A stretch of 64,000 nucleotides of DNA from a virus. The stretch is taken from the IMG/VR virus record IMGVR_UViG_3300048927_000308, positions 26,091 to 90,090 of that record; one strand, given 5' to 3'. Within the stretch, counting starts at the first letter, position 1. The number at the start of each line of letters is the position of its first letter. The notes under the pieces are model-generated. The model ran no database searches, had not been told where the DNA came from, and saw only the letters and a list, made by a program, of their open reading frames with translations. This document shows, one piece after another, positions 8,131 through 15,749 of this stretch. The position numbers and the translations under genes are program-made.

Positions 8131-9348
8131 TTATCCTTTCCGCTTCCGTGCTTCGTTTATCTGCGTTTGCAGAATGGTTTTGGCCTGGGCGGTGGCGGCA
8201 GCCTTATCCATGCCCTGGCTCATAAAGAACTTGATCAAGTTATCGGCCTGTGCCTGGAGAGCCTTTTTCAGTGCGGTAGCTTCAGCGCGGGCCTGCTCTT
8301 CTCGGACTTTCGCTGCGCGCAGTTCTGCCGCCTTTTTATTGGTGGTGGTGCGGGCCTTTTTCAGTAGACGCCGGACATTATCGGTCTTCGTATCTTTTGA
8401 CTTGAGTTTTTTACCCAGAGTTTCCTGCGCTTGCTGATAGCGCTCAAATTCGCGCTTCGCTTTTGTCTGGTCAGTAGTGGTTGTGCGGTTACGCGCCAGC
8501 GCCTTAGCGAGCTCACCTTTAAAGAAGGTCGTCGTTTTACGTTTGTCGTCGCCGAAGGCTACCTGTTTCGCCGCCTTATCCAGGGCGTTGATTATCGCCC
8601 GGTGCCAGGTAGATGACTGGAAACGGGTCATTGTGTGTAGGACGTGTTTACAGGCCACACCGTTTAAGTCCGGGTTGCGGATTTTCGGGAAGGCATATTC
8701 TTTCGGCGGAGCGACGGCATAGTTACCCGCAGTGGCCATATAGCGGTACCAGTATTGGTGGCGGCCACAATCACAGTCGAACGATACGCGGCCTTTGCAA
8801 AGGTCAGCGGCGATACGTGCCTTTTTGGCATCGTCCTCGCTGATGTCCTCCACTGCCTGATCCCATTCCTCAAAACGGATGCGTACGCGGTGGTGCTGGT
8901 GGTCCGACTCCTCTGATGCCTTGACAGATACTACCGCCAGGTTGTGCTTGATGCCGAGGAAGGTTGCTGCTTTGATGCCCGTACCGTCGGATACGCGGTT
9001 ATTGGCGCGCTTGATGTCGATGCTGGTGGATTGGGCCACCAGCTGCGCGTACGTGATGCCCGGTACCGTATTGCGGAAACCCTTCTTATGGGCCTGCCGG
9101 GCGGCATCAAAACGGCGAATGTCATCTGGGGTGAAGTAGGTGCCGTCTTTCTTCTTCCCGAGGCTCAGGAAAGCGTCTAGCTCGCGATTTCGCTTACCCA
9201 TCGTACGCGGGGTGAGCGTGCGGCGCGCTTTACGGCGATTTTTGCGCTGTTGCTTCTGGATCAGCTCAAAGACACGGTGAAAGTCTTTAGCATCGAGCCC
9301 ATCAGTCTGATAACGTCCCTGGTCATTGCGGGTAAAGTCGGCGGGCAT
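8131..9348 (-). CDS. 25: tail protein gp25 with SWIM-like zinc motif
   Basis: 405 residues. A C-x-C ... C-x-H arrangement (FDCDCGRH at about residue 195 and GVACKHVLH at about 232) resembles a SWIM zinc finger. Residues about 265-405 are a Lys/Arg/Ala-rich coiled coil. Order in the baseplate operon matches P1 gene 25, described as tail-related. A zinc-binding SWIM motif is unusual for a tail protein and suggests nucleic-acid or protein contact. Confidence 0.75.
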   Translation of the reverse strand: MPADFTRNDQGRYQTDGLDAKDFHRVFELIQKQQRKNRRKARRTLTPRTMGKRNRELDAFLSLGKKKDGTYFTPDDIRRFDAARQAHKKGFRNTVPGITYAQLVAQSTSIDIKRANNRVSDGTGIKAATFLGIKHNLAVVSVKASEESDHQHHRVRIRFEEWDQAVEDISEDDAKKARIAADLCKGRVSFDCDCGRHQYWYRYMATAGNYAVAPPKEYAFPKIRNPDLNGVACKHVLHTMTRFQSSTWHRAIINALDKAAKQVAFGDDKRKTTTFFKGELAKALARNRTTTTDQTKAKREFERYQQAQETLGKKLKSKDTKTDNVRRLLKKARTTTNKKAAELRAAKVREEQARAEATALKKALQAQADNLIKFFMSQGMDKAAATAQAKTILQTQINEARKRKG

Positions 9349-9359
9349 TGCGCTGCTCC

Positions 9360-9737
9360 TTACGCGATCGACAACGTGCCAATCAGCTGGCCGTCATACT
9401 GGAAGTGGCGAATCATTTCGCGAATCCACGCCGCCGGCGGCAACTTCAGTTTTTTTCCTACGGTCATCCCCTGAGACTCATCTTCCAACCCAGCTGCCAG
9501 CGTCACTACCCAACGTAGCTCCGGCACCCCCCAAATCCGAAAAGAAAGCAGGTCTGGGCGGTAGCGTTCATCCGGCAACACATAGTAAACAGTCAGGTTC
9601 TGATCATTAGATTCGCACATGGCCATAACCTCTTTGCGGAGCTCGGCGCGCAAAACAGGGTCGGCAACATTACGATCGTCATACCGCGAAAGGGGATATT
9701 GTTCGATGCTGTTGGTGCTGGTGGTTGACGTGGCCAT
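9360..9737 (-). CDS. 26: baseplate wedge-like protein gp26
   Basis: 125 residues from ATG 9737 (frame open from 9743). The segment RYRPDLLSFRIWGVPELRW at about 65-80 is like small baseplate wedge proteins of the gp53 kind, which is a tentative reading. First gene of the 26-25-7-24-6-5 series by P1 order. AGGAAG precedes the start. Confidence 0.75.
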   Translation of the reverse strand: MATSTTSTNSIEQYPLSRYDDRNVADPVLRAELRKEVMAMCESNDQNLTVYYVLPDERYRPDLLSFRIWGVPELRWVVTLAAGLEDESQGMTVGKKLKLPPAAWIREMIRHFQYDGQLIGTLSIA

Positions 9738-9793
9738 AATCACTTCCTGTGTAAATATGGCCAGATATTAAGGCATGTCATTTGTTGGGAGGG

Positions 9794-10435
9794 TCAGAGG
9801 ATATTGCCTTTGCCGGTCAGTTTTCCGTGTGGCACTTGCTTTTCGGTTAAGCGCTGCACGCCGCGCACGATATTCAGCAGGGGTTCAATCAGAGACTTTT
9901 CTTGCTGACGGTACAGCTCGCCGGTCATAGTCTTGATGAAGTCGGCGCTGGCGATGTTGTTGTACTCAGTGGCGTAGCAGCAAAGCAATGTGAGGACGTG
10001 TTCGGTCGTGAGTTCCTGCCAGTTAATGTTATAGAACTCTTCACCCTTCTTATCGCGGTCGGTATCGAAGATGCTCTGGTGCAGGATGTATTTACCCGAC
10101 TCAGCGCGCGGCCGCTTGATCGCCTTCTGGCGGTCCAGTTCGCTGTAAATGCGCATGGCTTCCACCAGTACCGGGCGACCGGTCGTGTGCTCATCACGTA
10201 GTCGTATGCGCTGACCAACGCGGCCAGTGATAAAGCTGTTCTCCTCATCCACCAGCACGATAAAGCCTTTTTCCTCTTTCTCACGCAAGTCGCGCAGCAG
10301 CTCCAGCTCCATTGCGCGCCGGCGCTCTGGATAGTTCTTGCGTTCGGCCATGATGAGCTCATCACTAACCCAGGCTGCGGTAATCATGGCAGGTTTGCCT
10401 ACTGTTAGACACACGGCACAGATCTTCTTGTCCAT
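9794..10435 (-). CDS. conserved phage protein, possibly Mat or a Pmg protein
   Basis: 213 residues, largely helical, with C-A-V-C at residues 6-9 and a helical C-terminal half. It follows a strong terminator 16 bp upstream and lies at the boundary between baseplate genes and an accessory cassette. In P1 the maturation gene mat lies beyond ref; after the apparent inversion this gene could be that one, but sequence alone does not prove it. Confidence 0.7.
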   Translation of the reverse strand: MDKKICAVCLTVGKPAMITAAWVSDELIMAERKNYPERRRAMELELLRDLREKEEKGFIVLVDEENSFITGRVGQRIRLRDEHTTGRPVLVEAMRIYSELDRQKAIKRPRAESGKYILHQSIFDTDRDKKGEEFYNINWQELTTEHVLTLLCCYATEYNNIASADFIKTMTGELYRQQEKSLIEPLLNIVRGVQRLTEKQVPHGKLTGKGNIL

Positions 10436-10451
10436 CGGAACCTCTGAAAAG

Positions 10452-10475
10452 AAAAAAGCCGCTGGTGGGCGGCTT
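10452..10475 (-). terminator. leftward terminator whose loop is a Chi site
   Basis: AAGCCGC/GCGGCTT stem with a run of A on the + strand side (TTTTTTC on the - strand). The apex region (10461-10468) is exactly a Chi octamer, GCTGGTGG. It lies just upstream of the gene starting at 10435. Confidence 0.75.
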
Positions 10476-10492
10476 GTTATACAGGAACTAAT

Positions 10493-10777
10493 ATGGTGGC
10501 AGCCCGGTGCGCTGGCTTGTGCCGTCCGTGGAAGTTTGAAAAGAGTCCCATCAGCACCGGGCTATGTGGTGATTGTGCAGAAAGTCACTTGTTGCATGTC
10601 AATGCTTTTTTCCGAGGCGGTCAAAAGCACGCTGTAACGGGATGCACACCCTTGGGACACTATGGATTGTTGTGGAGCCGAAAAATTTCGTCTGGAAGCG
10701 CTCGTGAGCTTTGGTTATTCTTTGTTCGGGTTCAGAGCTATACGGATGAGATATGGATGCTAAACAGGTTGCATTAG
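10493..10777 (+). CDS. small Cys-rich protein, first gene of accessory cassette
   Basis: 94 residues, ATG 10493 after AGGAAC. Two C-x2-C pairs (CAGLC near residue 6-10 and CGDC near 25-28) could bind zinc. Its 3' end overlaps the next gene by 25 nt in another frame. It runs opposite to all neighbours. Function unknown; coding is supported by the ribosome site and by filling the gap before 10753. Confidence 0.5.
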   Translation: MVAARCAGLCRPWKFEKSPISTGLCGDCAESHLLHVNAFFRGGQKHAVTGCTPLGHYGLLWSRKISSGSARELWLFFVRVQSYTDEIWMLNRLH

Positions 10778-11397
10778 GGATCCTCGATGGTATCTCCTCT
10801 ATACCAAATACAGCTTACATGGGTGTTGTAAGAAGCTGGGAGGGGAGCGGACTTGCCGGGGATAGCGTCAAACAAAGAAACCAGGCTGAGACGGAGCGTT
10901 TTTTCTATATGCTCAAAAGCCTGGGTAATGCTGAGTCACCTTTACGCAGGCTAATAACTATTGTTTTCACGTCCTTCTATCAGAAACTCAATGATGAAGG
11001 CAAAGAGGCCGTAAACAATAAATTGGGTTACGGAGCCGGAAGCGTTGGCGGGAGAACTGCTGGGCAAATTGCACTGGCTCAGACAACTGCAAGCCTGATG
11101 TTGAATCGCCTGGCGATTGATCAGGCGTATAAACATTTTGTCCGGTTCACTGCTTCAGCCGCGCTAAACGTCGTAATGTTTCAGGGAATCATTGAAGAAT
11201 CAGCCAGAGCATCAAGAAGGATGAGAGCCAAATATCCCTCAACTTACGCTAGGGTGTCCAAAGAGAATCTGGATATGGTCTACTTCCTCGTTGAAGATCA
11301 GTTAGAGCCTTACCTCGTGTTTATTGAAGGACACCCTATTGATTGCAAAGGAATACAGAATGAAATTTGTAAAATCGTTAATGTCCCACGCAATTGA
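10753..11397 (+). CDS. accessory protein with Gly-rich hydrophobic segment, unknown
   Basis: 214 residues. The middle (residues about 95-125, GYGAGSVGGRTAGQIALAQT and onward) is a Gly/Ala-rich stretch like a membrane-inserting glycine-zipper hairpin, and residues 135-155 are also hydrophobic. The rest is charged and helical. It is followed, with 38 nt overlap, by a 61-residue two-segment membrane protein. This big-plus-small membrane pair on the opposite strand has the look of an exclusion, abortive-infection or toxin/immunity cassette; that is a hypothesis. Confidence 0.7.
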   Translation: MDAKQVALGILDGISSIPNTAYMGVVRSWEGSGLAGDSVKQRNQAETERFFYMLKSLGNAESPLRRLITIVFTSFYQKLNDEGKEAVNNKLGYGAGSVGGRTAGQIALAQTTASLMLNRLAIDQAYKHFVRFTASAALNVVMFQGIIEESARASRRMRAKYPSTYARVSKENLDMVYFLVEDQLEPYLVFIEGHPIDCKGIQNEICKIVNVPRN

Positions 11398-11545
11398 GGG
11401 AACCATCACCTTTCTGGCTGTGATTTTTGCGATGGGGTCGTTCTTCTGGTTTGAAAGCACATGGATGAAGGTTGCTGGGTGTATTGGGGCATTGATAGCT
11501 GGCTATGTACTTTCATACGGAGCCGCCAAAATTAGAGGTGGTTGA
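11360..11545 (+). CDS. small two-helix membrane protein
   Basis: 61 residues from ATG 11360, preceded by AAAGGAAT; the frame is open from 11324 but that region is coding for the previous gene. Two hydrophobic helices (ITFLAVIFAMGSFFWF and VAGCIGALIAGYVLSYGA). Partner of the gene upstream by overlap. Possible immunity or regulator role by analogy, not shown. Confidence 0.65.
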   Translation: MKFVKSLMSHAIEGTITFLAVIFAMGSFFWFESTWMKVAGCIGALIAGYVLSYGAAKIRGG

Positions 11546-11620
11546 TGCTAAAGCCATGCAGATGAGCTTTACCATAACGGCGACGCTGTAATCCTTGTGC
11601 GATATAGACGATTAGACATC

Positions 11621-11647
11621 AAAAAAAGCCACTCGGTCGAGTGGCTT
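11621..11647 (-). terminator. terminator of higBA
   Basis: AAGCCACTC/GAGTGGCTT, 9-bp stem with a GGTC loop, followed on the - strand by seven T. It ends leftward transcription from higBA and, less well, rightward transcription from the cassette at 10493-11545. Confidence 0.8.
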
Positions 11648-11708
11648 ACTTATATATCTTTAACGCTAATTTGGTGGTCCTGTTGAGTTTAAACCAGCAT
11701 ACAGGCGA

Positions 11709-12128
11709 TTAAAGGAACCACTGTGGCTTCACGCCGAACCGGTCCGAAAGTGCCTTAATGTGTGAGATCGTCAAGGAGCGCTGGCCGGAGAGGATCTGGC
11801 TCACTAGGGATTTAGATCCAATCTCTTCCTTCAGGTCGGAGTAGGCCAGCTTATGCTGGTCAATCAGCGTGCGCAGCAGCGCGACACCAACCGGCATTTC
11901 TTCGACTTCCTTGTTGAACTCCGCAAAGCGCTCGCTGTTGTCTTCGTAATCGGCGATTTTTGCCGCCAAGAAATCAATCAGCGGGTTTTCATCATCATTT
12001 TCAATCAGGTAGTCCACCAGCGCCAGTGCGTCACGGTAGTCTTTCTCTGAGGCGCTGCCCCCCAGCAGGGGAACAGCGGCAACCAGTTGTTTCGTTGCTT
12101 CGATAGCTTTAGTGGTGTCGGCGATCAT
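11709..12128 (-). CDS. higA: HigA-type antitoxin
   Basis: 139 residues. The C-terminal 60 residues hold a helix-turn-helix of the Xre/HigA type (GSKSLVSQILSGQRSLT then HIKALSDRFG). It overlaps higB by 4 nt and follows it, the toxin-first order usual for HigBA. It should neutralise HigB and repress the operon at the palindrome upstream. I see no phd-doc, the P1 addiction module, in this window, so this pair may stand in for it. Confidence 0.88.
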   Translation of the reverse strand: MIADTTKAIEATKQLVAAVPLLGGSASEKDYRDALALVDYLIENDDENPLIDFLAAKIADYEDNSERFAEFNKEVEEMPVGVALLRTLIDQHKLAYSDLKEEIGSKSLVSQILSGQRSLTISHIKALSDRFGVKPQWFL

Positions 12129-12436
12129 TCTTTATTCTCCCGATAGTAGCGAGTCAGCTTATCGTATTCAGCGTGGGTGGCGATGTGCTTCACGTAGAAG
12201 CGCTTATTCACAAAGTTGATGTAGGCGATCACTCGCAGGTTGTTACCACCAACATCTAAAATCCACCATTTGTTACGGTACTTAAAATTGTCGAGACTTG
12301 GCACGGCAGCGCGAAGTTCATCAGGCGATTTAAAATCTGTTTCGCGGACCAAGCGATACAGCGCCTTTATGGCTGTGGCATCGTTTGGAAAGAGCCTTGC
12401 CGCTTGTTCAAATGGCTCTTTGGAAATGACGTGCAT
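12125..12436 (-). CDS. higB: HigB-type mRNA interferase toxin
   Basis: 103 residues. RelE/HigB-superfamily toxin: motifs NKWWILDVGGNNLRVIAYI and HIATHAEYDKLTRYYR in the C-terminal half are typical of HigB, including the late His and Tyr/Arg residues. Such toxins cut mRNA on the ribosome. First gene of the higBA operon; a near-perfect palindrome lies 20 bp upstream. Confidence 0.9.
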   Translation of the reverse strand: MHVISKEPFEQAARLFPNDATAIKALYRLVRETDFKSPDELRAAVPSLDNFKYRNKWWILDVGGNNLRVIAYINFVNKRFYVKHIATHAEYDKLTRYYRENKE

Positions 12437-12455
12437 TGAGAGATTCCCTTCAAGC

Positions 12456-12472
12456 GTTCACATTATGTAAAC
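12456..12472 (-). promoter_or_regulatory. probable HigA operator at the higBA promoter
   Basis: GTTCACATTATGTAAAC is a palindrome with one mismatched pair plus neighbours, located 20 bp upstream of higB. TATAGT on the - strand at about 12473-12478 could be the -10 box, so a bound repressor would block transcription. Confidence 0.6.
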
Positions 12473-12553
12473 ACTATAACGCACATTAACCGCGTAGGCA
12501 ACAGGGGAAACTGGCTGGTGGGGAGAGATTAAGCCCGCCGCAGCGGGCGTGTT

Positions 12554-13234
12554 TTAAAGGTCAAACAGGCAACTGGATTCATCGCGGGATCGCTTGCTGG
12601 TGGGGTCTTCAATGCCGTGTTTAGACAACAGGTTGCGCAGCCGGTAGATCGTCATCGAGTCTTCGCGCCGCAGCTTCTCCAGCTCGTTAATCTTGGTAGC
12701 CTGCTGTGTGTTCAGACGCAAATAGGCGCGCTGCTCCTGAAGGAGTGCATCTGGATCCCCGACGCGATGCAGCATATACGCCAGCAACCCGCGCTCTACG
12801 TCCATATCCGCTTCGTGCTGCCAGGCATAAATCAGATCGCGATTGCCGCCCCAGCTGTTACCCACAAGACAGCAGATATGCCCGGCCATCAGTTTGACGT
12901 GCCCACGTTTGTTCACCCATAGCAGCCCCCAGCGGTCAGGTAGGTCGTTAATATTGATGATCCCTTCAGGACACATGTAATAGCGGTAGTCACCCAGTCC
13001 GCCGCTCTGCCGGTGCGGCTTATGCTTATCCCGCAAGAAGTCAGAACGTGACACTTTCACTTCCACAAGCACACTGCCCCCGCGCCAGCCCCAGCGATAA
13101 CCCCAAGCGTCAGCACGCTCTGAATCGCCCACAGCGCCGACTTCGTTCAATGCTATCTTGCACCCAGGCCCCCGCGCAGACTCGGCGCGCAGGAGCCAGC
13201 GGCGGGCTATGTCGTTAAGCTCGGCGTGTGTCAT
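12554..13234 (-). CDS. PD-(D/E)XK-like nuclease (MmcB-type), putative
   Basis: 226 residues from ATG 13234, which overlaps the stop of the upstream gene (ATGA). The N-terminal 90 residues contain E-V-G ... R-A-D-A-W ... V-L-V-E-V-K-V-S-R-S-D-F, fitting the D-x(n)-E-x-K core of PD-(D/E)XK nucleases; DFLRDKHKPHR and YYMCPEG follow as in the MmcB/phage group. The C-terminal 60 residues are a coiled coil. Likely DNA-acting; the exact substrate is unknown. Confidence 0.7.
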   Translation of the reverse strand: MTHAELNDIARRWLLRAESARGPGCKIALNEVGAVGDSERADAWGYRWGWRGGSVLVEVKVSRSDFLRDKHKPHRQSGGLGDYRYYMCPEGIININDLPDRWGLLWVNKRGHVKLMAGHICCLVGNSWGGNRDLIYAWQHEADMDVERGLLAYMLHRVGDPDALLQEQRAYLRLNTQQATKINELEKLRREDSMTIYRLRNLLSKHGIEDPTSKRSRDESSCLFDL

Positions 13235-13593
13235 GCAGCCACAATCCAATCCGTAGCCAGCAGATCGCCCACAGACGGCACCCAGGGCACAACCACGTCC
13301 TGAGCATTTTTCAGGGCAAAGTAAGCGCCATACGGCACCATATCGCCGGGGAAATGGTCCTTGATCGCTTCCATGCGCGCCGGATACTGACCTTCAGGCA
13401 CCATCCAGCAAAACTGACCGCAACCGTTCCAGCCTTTACGTGCAACACGCTTACCTTCCTTAAGCCACATCAGCGCGTCGGAAAAGTCAGCCTCTTCGAG
13501 ATTAATGGCTTCAGCATTCTCCTTCGCCAGGATGCTTCTCACCTCATTCATGAGTTTTTCGTCGGAAAGCAGTGCATTAATATCGATCGTCAT
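13231..13593 (-). CDS. DUF2829 protein, Tad2-like anti-Thoeris candidate
   Basis: 120 residues. Residues about 37-119 match the DUF2829 pattern: FSDALMWLKEGKRVARKGWN near residue 37, a central YPARMEAIKDHFPGD, and the terminal VVPWVPSVGDLLATDW. DUF2829 is the family of Tad2, which sequesters cyclic ADP-ribose-type signals of Thoeris defence. Residues 1-35 are an extra helical N-terminal part. Whether this copy is an active sponge is inference. Confidence 0.8.
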   Translation of the reverse strand: MTIDINALLSDEKLMNEVRSILAKENAEAINLEEADFSDALMWLKEGKRVARKGWNGCGQFCWMVPEGQYPARMEAIKDHFPGDMVPYGAYFALKNAQDVVVPWVPSVGDLLATDWIVAA

Positions 13594-13606
13594 GATTCAT
13601 CGCCTC

Positions 13607-13843
13607 TTAATGGTTTCTCAGATATTCGCTACCCGCAGGGGTAACGGCGCAGCGGAGAACAGATCCACCCTTAACCCTCGCGACGCGCACCAGCTTCAGA
13701 TCCACCAGCTTCTTCACCGGCGCCGTGCAAATCTGCCCGCCGGCGTCGCCGCTCCAGCGATATACGCCGCTTTCGCCCTGGAATACCTGATCTCCATTCG
13801 CCATGCGGCGCAGTACCTGCAATTGCTGTTTCGTCAGTTCCAC
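13607..13843 (-). CDS. small winged-helix protein
   Basis: 78 residues, GTG start after TGAGGATG. The pattern T-x2-Q-x2-V-L-R ... V-K-K-L-V-D-L-K-L-V ... V-T-P-A-G is a winged helix with a C-terminal helix ending in G-x-E-Y-L. Similar small proteins are at 32065 and 34666. A DNA-binding regulator by fold; target unknown. Confidence 0.65.
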   Translation of the reverse strand: MELTKQQLQVLRRMANGDQVFQGESGVYRWSGDAGGQICTAPVKKLVDLKLVRVARVKGGSVLRCAVTPAGSEYLRNH

Positions 13844-13869
13844 TTTTCATCCTCAAAATAATATAAATA

Positions 13870-14427
13870 TTAGACTAATATATCTGCCAGTGTATACGCA
13901 TCAACCAGCAGTGCCGCCTCCGGCTTATTAAGGGCCGAAAACGCCGCTTTGCCGCCTACAGCGCCGTCAGCATGTACCGGCACCAGCCAGGGGTGAATCT
14001 TACGGATCTCCGGCGGAGCCGCGTACTGGTGATGCCATTTACAAAGCGGAAGCTGCTTTTTGTGGCAATCCGGTGCGGTCCGCCCCTCGATGTGATGAAG
14101 GGAGATCTCTGTGTTGATTACGCCGTGCATGTAGCAGGCGATACACGGCAGAGCACCGAGCGCATCAGTAATACGTTTTTCTTCTGCCGTTGGAGTTCTG
14201 CCCTTCAGACCTCTCGAATTAATCGGTTTGCGTTGTTTTGTGGCTGGTGGAGCGGGGGAGGTTAGCTTGCGCGCTCGGCGCTTGGCTTCTGCTTCGCGGC
14301 GTTTCTGGTATTGCTCTTCACGCCATACGGGGTCTGAAAGCTTGGCCCGCTGTTTGGCTATAGCCCTTTGCCGGGCTTCACTGGCACGCTGGCGACGCCT
14401 GGCGATTTGTTGCTCTGTCAATTCCAT
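13870..14427 (-). CDS. ref: Ref, RecA-dependent nuclease
   Basis: 185 residues, the length of P1 Ref. The basic N-terminal helix (residues 1-60) is followed by the very conserved RGLKGRTPTAEE, ALGALPCIACYMHGV and LHHIEGRTAP, then KKQLPLCKWHHQ: an HNH-type zinc nuclease with C-x2-C and H-H ligands. In P1 Ref cuts DNA bound in RecA D-loops. The ATG at 14427 is used; a TTG at 14442 lies in a terminator tail. A C1 operator and a terminator precede it. Confidence 0.95.
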   Translation of the reverse strand: MELTEQQIARRRQRASEARQRAIAKQRAKLSDPVWREEQYQKRREAEAKRRARKLTSPAPPATKQRKPINSRGLKGRTPTAEEKRITDALGALPCIACYMHGVINTEISLHHIEGRTAPDCHKKQLPLCKWHHQYAAPPEIRKIHPWLVPVHADGAVGGKAAFSALNKPEAALLVDAYTLADILV

Positions 14428-14440
14428 GATTGATTGGCCC

Positions 14441-14466
14441 AAAAAAAAGACGGTCCGAAGACCGTC
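14441..14466 (-). terminator. terminator immediately before ref
   Basis: GACGGTC/GACCGTC stem with a CGAA-type loop and eight T on the - strand, ending 14 bp before the ref start. It lies between the C1 operator (14523) and ref, so it should attenuate both read-through and the ref transcript. Confidence 0.85.
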
Positions 14467-14522
14467 AGGGAGATAAATTAAGGCTTTTATTATGACAGTT
14501 ATCTTTTTCGGCTTAATTATAC

Positions 14523-14539
14523 ATAACTATTAGAGCAAT
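14523..14539 (-). promoter_or_regulatory. C1 operator upstream of ref
   Basis: Reverse match to the C1 consensus at 14 of 17 positions, with the 12-bp core TATTAGAGCAAT intact. It lies 96 bp before ref and touches the end of the upstream gene. Suggests that ref is C1-repressed. Confidence 0.75.
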
Positions 14540-14871
14540 CATAGCTTTTCATAAATTGCCCATTCATCAAGATAAGCATTGGACATCGAGATTGCCGCGA
14601 TGCCCTCTGTGCCTTCTTCAGCCCAGCCGTGACGGGTGAGGATGTTTTTGAAGCGCTTACGGTATAGGCCTTTCAGCAGTTCTGTTTTCACTTCTGTTAT
14701 GTACTCCTTGTGCGCCCGCGCTTCTGGCGAATAACGGCGACGGATAACCAAGATCAGAATTATGAACCAGCACGCGACAATCATCAGCCACCAGATAGAC
14801 AGAGCCGGGTCATTAATGGCTGAAACAATGACGTTGGCCACCAGCATAAAGACCATAAAACGGATAGGCAT
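14539..14871 (-). CDS. membrane protein, two N-terminal helices
   Basis: 110 residues. Two hydrophobic helices at about 3-22 and 25-45 (MVFMLVANVIVSAI; IWWLMIVACWFIILILVI) and a cytoplasmic, basic tail. Unknown function; part of the early leftward operon starting at 17091. Confidence 0.65.
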   Translation of the reverse strand: MPIRFMVFMLVANVIVSAINDPALSIWWLMIVACWFIILILVIRRRYSPEARAHKEYITEVKTELLKGLYRKRFKNILTRHGWAEEGTEGIAAISMSNAYLDEWAIYEKL

Positions 14872-14883
14872 CGTTGTTGCTCC

Positions 14884-15492
14884 TTAAGACCTCTTCCCAA
14901 TAAAAATACCGGTTTCTATCTCCGCACGTTCTTCAGGTGTGAAGATGTTTTCTGGCAGGATGGCGGCAATTTTACCCGGTGACCATGACAGCGGCTCGCT
15001 GGCGCGGATCACCTCGTTCAGGCGGTCAAAGGCCTCCTCCAGCGCCTGCGGAAGGTCTCCTCCGTCCGGCAGGTCGTCGCAATAATGGTCGCAGCCATCG
15101 ATCTGGCTCGGATAGTTAGGAGTGCAGACCACCAGCTGTAGTTCTTCCGGATATAAACCGTTTTCTAAGCAGTGATCGAGAATGTCGTCAACGTCGCTCA
15201 GGTACTTGTCGGTGCCATGCAAATGGAGCATTGCTTTCCCGTCCCACAGCTGGCGCTCCATCGCCTGATATCGCGCTTGCTCGCGCTCATCGTGGCAGGC
15301 CTCGCAGTAGCTGTTATTCGCCCGGACCCCGTGTTCGGGGTTCTTATCACAAAGCTGGTGGGTGCTACCGGCGAAGCGGGCCATATGTTCATCTTTACCC
15401 CAAAAGTGGCCGTGGCGGTCTACCCAGCCCGTCAGCGTCTGGATACTGGCAGCTTCAGTAGAGTCATACATCACGATCGGCTCTTTTTTCAT
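14884..15492 (-). CDS. phage protein with zinc-binding Cys cluster, unknown
   Basis: 202 residues from ATG 15492, chosen for AGGAAC upstream and the ATGA overlap with the preceding gene. Residues about 40-70 have C ... C-E-A-C-H, a possible zinc site. Middle and end are acidic. No family recognised. Confidence 0.65.
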   Translation of the reverse strand: MKKEPIVMYDSTEAASIQTLTGWVDRHGHFWGKDEHMARFAGSTHQLCDKNPEHGVRANNSYCEACHDEREQARYQAMERQLWDGKAMLHLHGTDKYLSDVDDILDHCLENGLYPEELQLVVCTPNYPSQIDGCDHYCDDLPDGGDLPQALEEAFDRLNEVIRASEPLSWSPGKIAAILPENIFTPEERAEIETGIFIGKRS

Positions 15493-15749
15493 TTTGCAGT
15501 TCCTGTGCATTGCGCCTCGGCGCTGTTTTTAATCACTAAATAAGTAGCATGTCGCTCAATAGCCCGCCGGGCCTTTCCGGCATTAATCATTTCTGCGACT
15601 AAGGCTTGTAGTTCTTCACCTTTTTCAGGAAGTTTCTCTATCGCGCTCGCCACCTTTTTCTTCAAACACTCCATGCGATAGTCGATAGCGTTTGTAATGT
15701 CGATAGCTGGAAGGGTGATGAGAGTTTCTTCAGGGGAGATAGACATCAC
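15489..15749 (-). CDS. small helical protein, unknown
   Basis: 86 residues (second Met at 15746). Helical, Lys/Glu/Ala-rich, with KKKVASAIEKLPEKGEELQ. Overlaps both neighbours by 4 nt, so it belongs to the same operon. Function unknown. Confidence 0.6.
   Translation of the reverse strand: MMSISPEETLITLPAIDITNAIDYRMECLKKKVASAIEKLPEKGEELQALVAEMINAGKARRAIERHATYLVIKNSAEAQCTGTAK

Noticed and set aside
13861-13878. Possible C1 operator after ref
   Set aside because: Only about 12 of 17 positions match and two core bases differ.
14428-14442. TTG start for ref at 14442
   Set aside because: It lies in the terminator tail and the GCCAATCAATC element; ATG 14427 gives the P1 Ref length.
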